From Streptomyces sp. HD (GTDB lineage: Bacteria; Actinomycetota; Actinomycetes; Streptomycetales; Streptomycetaceae), in contig NZ_JAQMYP010000059.1 of assembly GCF_028369295.1 (NCBI RefSeq), positions 1 through 62,907 on the forward strand: a stretch of 62,907 bases of DNA, in the 5' to 3' direction. Under the pieces are notes generated by a model. That model had not been told where the DNA came from. It did no database searches and saw only the letters and a list, made by a program, of their open reading frames with translations. A program made the translations under genes and the position numbers. Position 1 is the first letter of the stretch. Every line of letters begins with the position of its first letter. Below, piece after piece: positions 59,821-62,907 of the stretch.

Positions 59821-59926
59821 CGCCCGCCCTGCACGCAGCCCTCGCCGGACCGATCCCGGGTCTACGCCTCGAACGCGGGCGAGGGCACGCACCAACCAAC
59901 CCATTCACCGATCGAGAGGAAACGTC

Positions 59927-60091
59927 ATGGCGGAGCACCGGTTCTTCACATCCGGCAGGAACGACGACCCGAACCGCATCGGGCTGGTGATTGTGGAGGA
60001 CGTGGACAGCGAGGCGGATGCGTGGCAGGCGGGCTCGGCCTGGCTGGCTGAGAACGGCCGCGGTGAGTACCTGCTCCCCGACGAGAGCTGA
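59927..60091 (+). CDS. Small acidic AICE protein (54 aa)
   Basis: ATG 59927 has GAGAGGA eight bases upstream and encodes 54 residues (MAEHRFFTSGRNDDPNRIGL, VDSEADAWQAGSAWLAENGR). Codon bias and ribosome-binding site support it. No domain is recognised. It ends 14 bases before the tRNA-like structure. Confidence 0.6.
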   Translation: MAEHRFFTSGRNDDPNRIGLVIVEDVDSEADAWQAGSAWLAENGRGEYLLPDES

Positions 60092-60105
60092 CGAGAGACG
60101 TCACA

Positions 60106-60154
60106 GCCCCGGTATCCAGCCGCGAGGGCGCGGGATCGAATCCCGCCCGGGGCA
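60106..60154 (+). ncRNA. tRNA-like structure without D and anticodon arms
   Basis: GCCCCGG (60106-60112) and CCGGGGC (60147-60153) form a 7-bp acceptor-like stem, followed by A as discriminator. Inside, GCGGG-ATCGAAT-CCCGC (60130-60146) forms a perfect T-arm with a tRNA-like loop, directly abutting the acceptor 3' strand as in tRNA. Only 17 bases replace the D arm, anticodon arm and variable loop. No CCA follows. It could be a structured RNA, a tRNA deletion remnant or an old attachment site. Confidence 0.45.
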
Positions 60155-60179
60155 CTCCGGCCGCTGATCCGCGGCCGCG

Positions 60180-60247
60180 CCGCACCGCCTGGGTGCGGCT
60201 TTCCCCACCAACGGCGCGCGCCCCCGGAGCTGGCACTCCGGGGGCGC
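60180..60247 (+). terminator. Two terminator hairpins after the tRNA-like structure
   Basis: CCGCACC/GGTGCGG (60180-60198) is followed by CTTTCC. A second, perfect 12-bp stem pairs 60218-60229 with 60236-60247 over a 6-base loop. Together they would insulate the next operon. Confidence 0.7.
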
Positions 60248-60286
60248 TGTTCGGGCCGTAACCACCTGTGGAAGGAACCACGACCC

Positions 60287-60556
60287 ATGAGCCCCATCGT
60301 CACTGTTCAGGACGCTGTTACTGCGTTCGCCGACTACATCGAACCCACGGACGCGGAACTGGACGCGATCGAGCAGGAGATGCCCGTGATCCTCGCGGAC
60401 GTCGACCTGCTGGACGCGCAGATCATCACCCTGGACCGCACCCCGACCGAGCTGGACGCCCGCCGCATCCGCCGCGCCCGCCGCCGGGTGCTGACCGAGC
60501 GCCGCGAGCTGGCCAACCGCACGGCCGCCGTGACGCTGCCGGGGGGCGCGGCATGA
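60287..60556 (+). CDS. DUF6284-like small AICE protein
   Basis: An 89-residue protein, mostly helical, with VQDAVTAFADYIEPTDAELD and LDARRIRRARRRVLTERREL. It resembles a small family found next to Spd genes on streptomycete elements (DUF6284 as I recall). Function unknown; coiled-coil and basic segments might bind DNA. ATG 60287 follows GGAAGG. The stop overlaps the next start by four bases. Confidence 0.72.
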   Translation: MSPIVTVQDAVTAFADYIEPTDAELDAIEQEMPVILADVDLLDAQIITLDRTPTELDARRIRRARRRVLTERRELANRTAAVTLPGGAA

Positions 60557-61671
60557 CCCCCGTCAAGCTGACCCGCATTCAGGCCGGGGTGCTGGCCGCC
60601 GCGTTCGTCCCGATGCTCGCCACGGGCGTGTTCGGCGGGATCGGCACCTACAGCAACATCGGCCACGCCTACGGCAAGGGAACCGCGCTCGGTGCGCTCG
60701 CCGCCGGTGAGGGCGCCACCGCTGTCCTCGCCCTGGTCCTGCTCGGCTTGACCATGCTGGGCCAGTCCTCCCCACGCATCGTGCGGGCGGGGTTGTGGGC
60801 GTTGCCGGCGGCTGCCGCTGTCATGGGTGCCATGGCCGCGCCCGACCTGGGGCGCACCGTCATCTACGCCCTGACCCCGATGGGAATGTCCGTCGCAGCG
60901 GAGGGCATGGCGTTCCTCGCCCGGCGGATCGTCGTGCACACCGATGGCCGTGACGCGGAGCACGAGCGGCGCACCGCCGACCTGGTCCAGGCACTCGCCT
61001 ACCACCGCGCTCGCGCCGCTCAGCATCCGACTGGCTGGGTCAGGAAGTGGTCGGAGCTCAAGTCGTGGCGGTTGGCCCGCAGGGTCGGCGTCGGCGACAC
61101 GGCGCTCGGATCGAGGCTGCTGGACGTGCAGCGCGACCGGGTCACGGCCGGTGCGGATGCCGCGCTCGCGTCGATGTTCGGCGGCATGATTCCCGCTCCC
61201 GCCCTCGATCCCGCACCAGTCGCGAATACGGAGGAATCCACCGAGACCGCAATGAAACGGTCTATGGCTGAGCTGCGGGAATCGACCCCGGACCCGGTAG
61301 TCACGTTGACCCGGCTGACCGTGCCGGAACCGGTCGCGGTCGACCTGGGCAAGTCGATTCCGCCGCTCAAGCCGATGCCCGCGATCCCCGCCCCGATCGC
61401 TCCCGTGATCGAGACGCCCGCGCGGAGCGTTCCGGCAGAGTCGACCCCACCGCGTCGGGCGACCGGCAGGATCCCCGACGCTGCCCGATCCCCCCGCCCC
61501 AAGCGCACCCCGGATCAGCTGCTCGATGAGGCACGCAAGGCCACCGCCGGATGGCCGGATGCCAAGGTGACCGGCGAAGGCATCCGCCGTGAGATCCACA
61601 CCTCGCCCGCCAACGCCCGCAAGCTGCGGGACACCCTGCTCGCTGAGCGGGCCACCGCCACGACGGTCTGA
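60553..61671 (+). CDS. Spd-like/DUF2637 membrane protein for plasmid spread
   Basis: A 372-residue protein. Four hydrophobic segments (about 10-30, 42-68, 77-97, 100-122) are followed by a polar stretch, a Pro-rich linker (220-310) and a C-terminal helix-turn-helix-like end (DQLLDEARKATAGWPDAKVT, REIHTSPANARKLRD). This layout fits the SpdB-type membrane proteins that help conjugative DNA cross septa within the recipient mycelium. Coupled by overlaps with genes on both sides. Confidence 0.8.
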   Translation: MTPVKLTRIQAGVLAAAFVPMLATGVFGGIGTYSNIGHAYGKGTALGALAAGEGATAVLALVLLGLTMLGQSSPRIVRAGLWALPAAAAVMGAMAAPDLGRTVIYALTPMGMSVAAEGMAFLARRIVVHTDGRDAEHERRTADLVQALAYHRARAAQHPTGWVRKWSELKSWRLARRVGVGDTALGSRLLDVQRDRVTAGADAALASMFGGMIPAPALDPAPVANTEESTETAMKRSMAELRESTPDPVVTLTRLTVPEPVAVDLGKSIPPLKPMPAIPAPIAPVIETPARSVPAESTPPRRATGRIPDAARSPRPKRTPDQLLDEARKATAGWPDAKVTGEGIRREIHTSPANARKLRDTLLAERATATTV

Positions 61672-62018
61672 TGGCCGCGCTGCCGGTGTACCGGTGGCAT
61701 CTCGCCCCGGACGGCTACGCCACCCGCCGCCAGCTCCGCGCACGCGGCCTACGGCCCGGCGGGCAGGGTGTGGCCGCGCAGCTGGAACGGCCGCGCCGAC
61801 GGCGCGGGCCGCTGGTCGCCTACCTCTACAAGGTCGACCTGGCCAAGCCGGTACGGCCGATGACCCCAGCCCGGTGGGCGGCCCTCGCCGCAGCGAACGC
61901 TGCCCGCCGCCGCTGCCCGAGCTGCCGGCGTGACGCCGGATACGTCATCCCCACTTCGCTCGGCACCTGTGTGCCCTGCGCCTTTCCCGGCCCGCACGGG
62001 CCCGATGGGAGTACCTGA
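61671..62018 (+). CDS. RRQRL-motif zinc-binding AICE protein
   Basis: A 115-residue basic protein. TRRQLRARGLRPGGQ near residue 20 matches the RRQRL-type motif, and the C-terminal half has CPSCRRDAGYVIPTSLGTCVPC, a four-cysteine zinc ribbon. Similar proteins accompany Spd and Tra genes on integrative elements. The start overlaps the preceding stop by one base. Role unknown; nucleic-acid binding is likely. Confidence 0.78.
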   Translation: MAALPVYRWHLAPDGYATRRQLRARGLRPGGQGVAAQLERPRRRRGPLVAYLYKVDLAKPVRPMTPARWAALAAANAARRRCPSCRRDAGYVIPTSLGTCVPCAFPGPHGPDGST

Positions 62019-62019
62019 C

Positions 62020-62337
62020 ATGGGCAACTCTGAGATCCGCCGCCTGGACCGCGAGATCCACAAGACGACGAAGAAGCTGGAAGCGGTGCAGCGGGGTGAG
62101 TGGTGGCCGCTGACCAGCCGTGAACGGCTCGACATGGCGCGCGCGATGGCCGGAGGTGCCCGCAGCGTCCACCGGGGCCGCAGCACGGCAGGTGCGGAGG
62201 ACCGGATGGACTCCGTCGGTTCGGCTGTCGAGAGGCGGCTGAACGCGGAGCTGTCTGCCCTGCACGGCGAGCGTCAGCGACTGATCACCGAGGCCGCCCG
62301 CGCCAAGGCCGCCAAGAAGTCTTCCCGCTGGTTCTGA
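62020..62337 (+). CDS. Small coiled-coil AICE protein
   Basis: A 105-residue charged helical protein (IRRLDREIHKTTKKLEAVQR; VERRLNAELSALHGERQRLI) starting one base after the previous stop. No known domain. The operon position between the zinc protein and the Tra gene suggests an accessory transfer function. A hairpin (62349-62392) follows. Confidence 0.68.
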   Translation: MGNSEIRRLDREIHKTTKKLEAVQRGEWWPLTSRERLDMARAMAGGARSVHRGRSTAGAEDRMDSVGSAVERRLNAELSALHGERQRLITEAARAKAAKKSSRWF

Positions 62338-62348
62338 CCAGCCACAAC

Positions 62349-62392
62349 GCCGGGGCGGGGCGCCTCTTTCCACGGACACGACCCGCCCCGGC
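62349..62392 (+). terminator. Hairpin before the Tra gene
   Basis: GCCGGGGCGGG (62349-62359) pairs with CCCGCCCCGGC (62382-62392) over a 22-base loop. It lies between the small-gene operon and the FtsK-like gene. Confidence 0.6.
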
Positions 62393-62445
62393 ACCCTCCC
62401 GCTACAACTCCCGCCCCCAAACGGGCAGTCAGGAGCACTCCCAGC

Positions 62446-62907
62446 ATGACCGAGAACGTCGTCCACCTCCACAAAACCCCCGACTCCCCGCCTGCTGACG
62501 ACACGGCCCCCACCGTGCTGACCGTCGTCCCCGACCCGCCGCAGGCGGCCCCGGTGCCGTTGTGGGTGCGCTCCGGACGCGCCATCAAGACGGCCGCCAC
62601 CCACGAGCGCACCAAGACCGCCGCTCGCACCGTGGTCCGCCACGGGCTCTACACGTTCAACGGGGGCCGGATCGTGGCTCGCCGCACGTGGGACGGTCGT
62701 ACCGGTGCCCGCTATGAGCGCATGATCCGGGCGGCCGAAGCCGCGGGGAACCATGAGCTGGCGGAGGAGTGGGAGGAGCGGCTGCAGCGCTTCCGCGACG
62801 CTCGCCACCGCCGCCGCATGGACCTGCTCCACTCCCCGGTAGAGGCAGCCAAGGGGGTCGCCGTCGGCACCGGGATGGGCATCGGGACGCTGGTCGCGCT
62901 CGGGGTG
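62446..62907 (+). CDS. FtsK/SpoIIIE-like conjugal DNA translocase (Tra), N-terminal part
   Basis: The frame is open to the end of the window; 154 residues are visible. It begins ENVVHLHKTPDSPP and has a basic helical stretch (TWDGRTGARYERMIRAAEAAG, ERLQRFRDARHRRRMDLLHS) and the start of a Gly/Val-rich membrane segment (GVAVGTGMGIGTLVALGV). This matches the N-terminus of Tra proteins of streptomycete integrative elements. The motor domain is outside the window. GGAGCACTCCCAGC precedes ATG 62446. Confidence 0.72.
   Translation, partial: MTENVVHLHKTPDSPPADDTAPTVLTVVPDPPQAAPVPLWVRSGRAIKTAATHERTKTAARTVVRHGLYTFNGGRIVARRTWDGRTGARYERMIRAAEAAGNHELAEEWEERLQRFRDARHRRRMDLLHSPVEAAKGVAVGTGMGIGTLVALGV

Overview
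The window is high-GC actinobacterial DNA with strong third-position G/C bias, GTG and TTG starts, four-base gene overlaps, and (by recollection) the same gene order as part of the Streptomyces coelicolor core chromosome: matAB - narK - nnaR - ECF sigma/anti-sigma - helD - malic enzyme - hupA - murA - sugar ABC operon - hexosaminidase. I conclude a Streptomyces chromosome. No rRNA, complete tRNA, insertion sequence or CRISPR array was found.

Region 1 (1-18135) is the right part of an aromatic (type II) polyketide cluster of angucycline type. It holds the end of a biotin-carrying carboxylase subunit, a TcmI/JadI-type cyclase, KS-alpha, chain-length factor, ACP, C9 ketoreductase, aromatase/cyclase, two FAD hydroxylases, an alpha/beta hydrolase, an MFS exporter, a Sfp-type phosphopantetheinyl transferase, carboxyltransferase and epsilon subunits of an acyl-CoA carboxylase, a P450, and a divergent LysR/MFS pair around a perfect inverted repeat. 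The order closely follows the jadomycin cluster as I recall it, without a recognisable ring-opening oxygenase or sugar genes in view. The cluster supplies its own malonyl-CoA, activates its own ACP, builds and cyclises the chain, oxidises it and exports it.

Region 2 (18281-29880) starts with a cell-surface glycan operon (matA/matB-like plus acyltransferase). It continues with a disrupted locus: a 5'-truncated FG-GAP gene on the minus strand head to head with a 5'-truncated, frameshifted Rhs gene on the plus strand, joined near an 11-G tract. The Rhs protein ends in a HINT domain and a nucleotidyltransferase-like toxin tip, followed by a small candidate immunity gene. The tip and immunity gene are visibly A/T-richer than their surroundings. 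Region 3 (30069-48605) is core: nitrate/nitrite transporter and its regulator NnaR, ECF sigma/anti-sigma pair, HelD-type helicase, a candidate small RNA, malic enzyme, HU, MurA with a duplicated 3' end, and a sugar ABC operon with a GH20 hexosaminidase behind a DasR-like (dre) site. Region 4 (48832-57053) has a three-subunit molybdenum hydroxylase with two unusual features, a SUKH-4 protein behind a near-perfect PafBC-type DNA-damage promoter, a frameshifted acetyltransferase, and a LAXTG surface protein.

Region 5 (57169 to the end) is the left part of an actinomycete integrative conjugative element (AICE). It begins at the 3' 44 nucleotides of a tRNA-Cys (candidate attachment site), followed by a P-loop kinase and a KorSA-like GntR repressor with its operator array. 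Then come small AICE genes, a tRNA-like hairpin structure, a Spd-like membrane protein, a zinc-binding protein and the start of the FtsK/Tra-type DNA translocase. Integrase, replication genes and the restored tRNA-Cys would lie beyond the right edge. Three candidate frameshifts (24107-24117, 25122-25126, about 55683), two of them in G tracts, mean sequencing error must be excluded before calling those genes dead.
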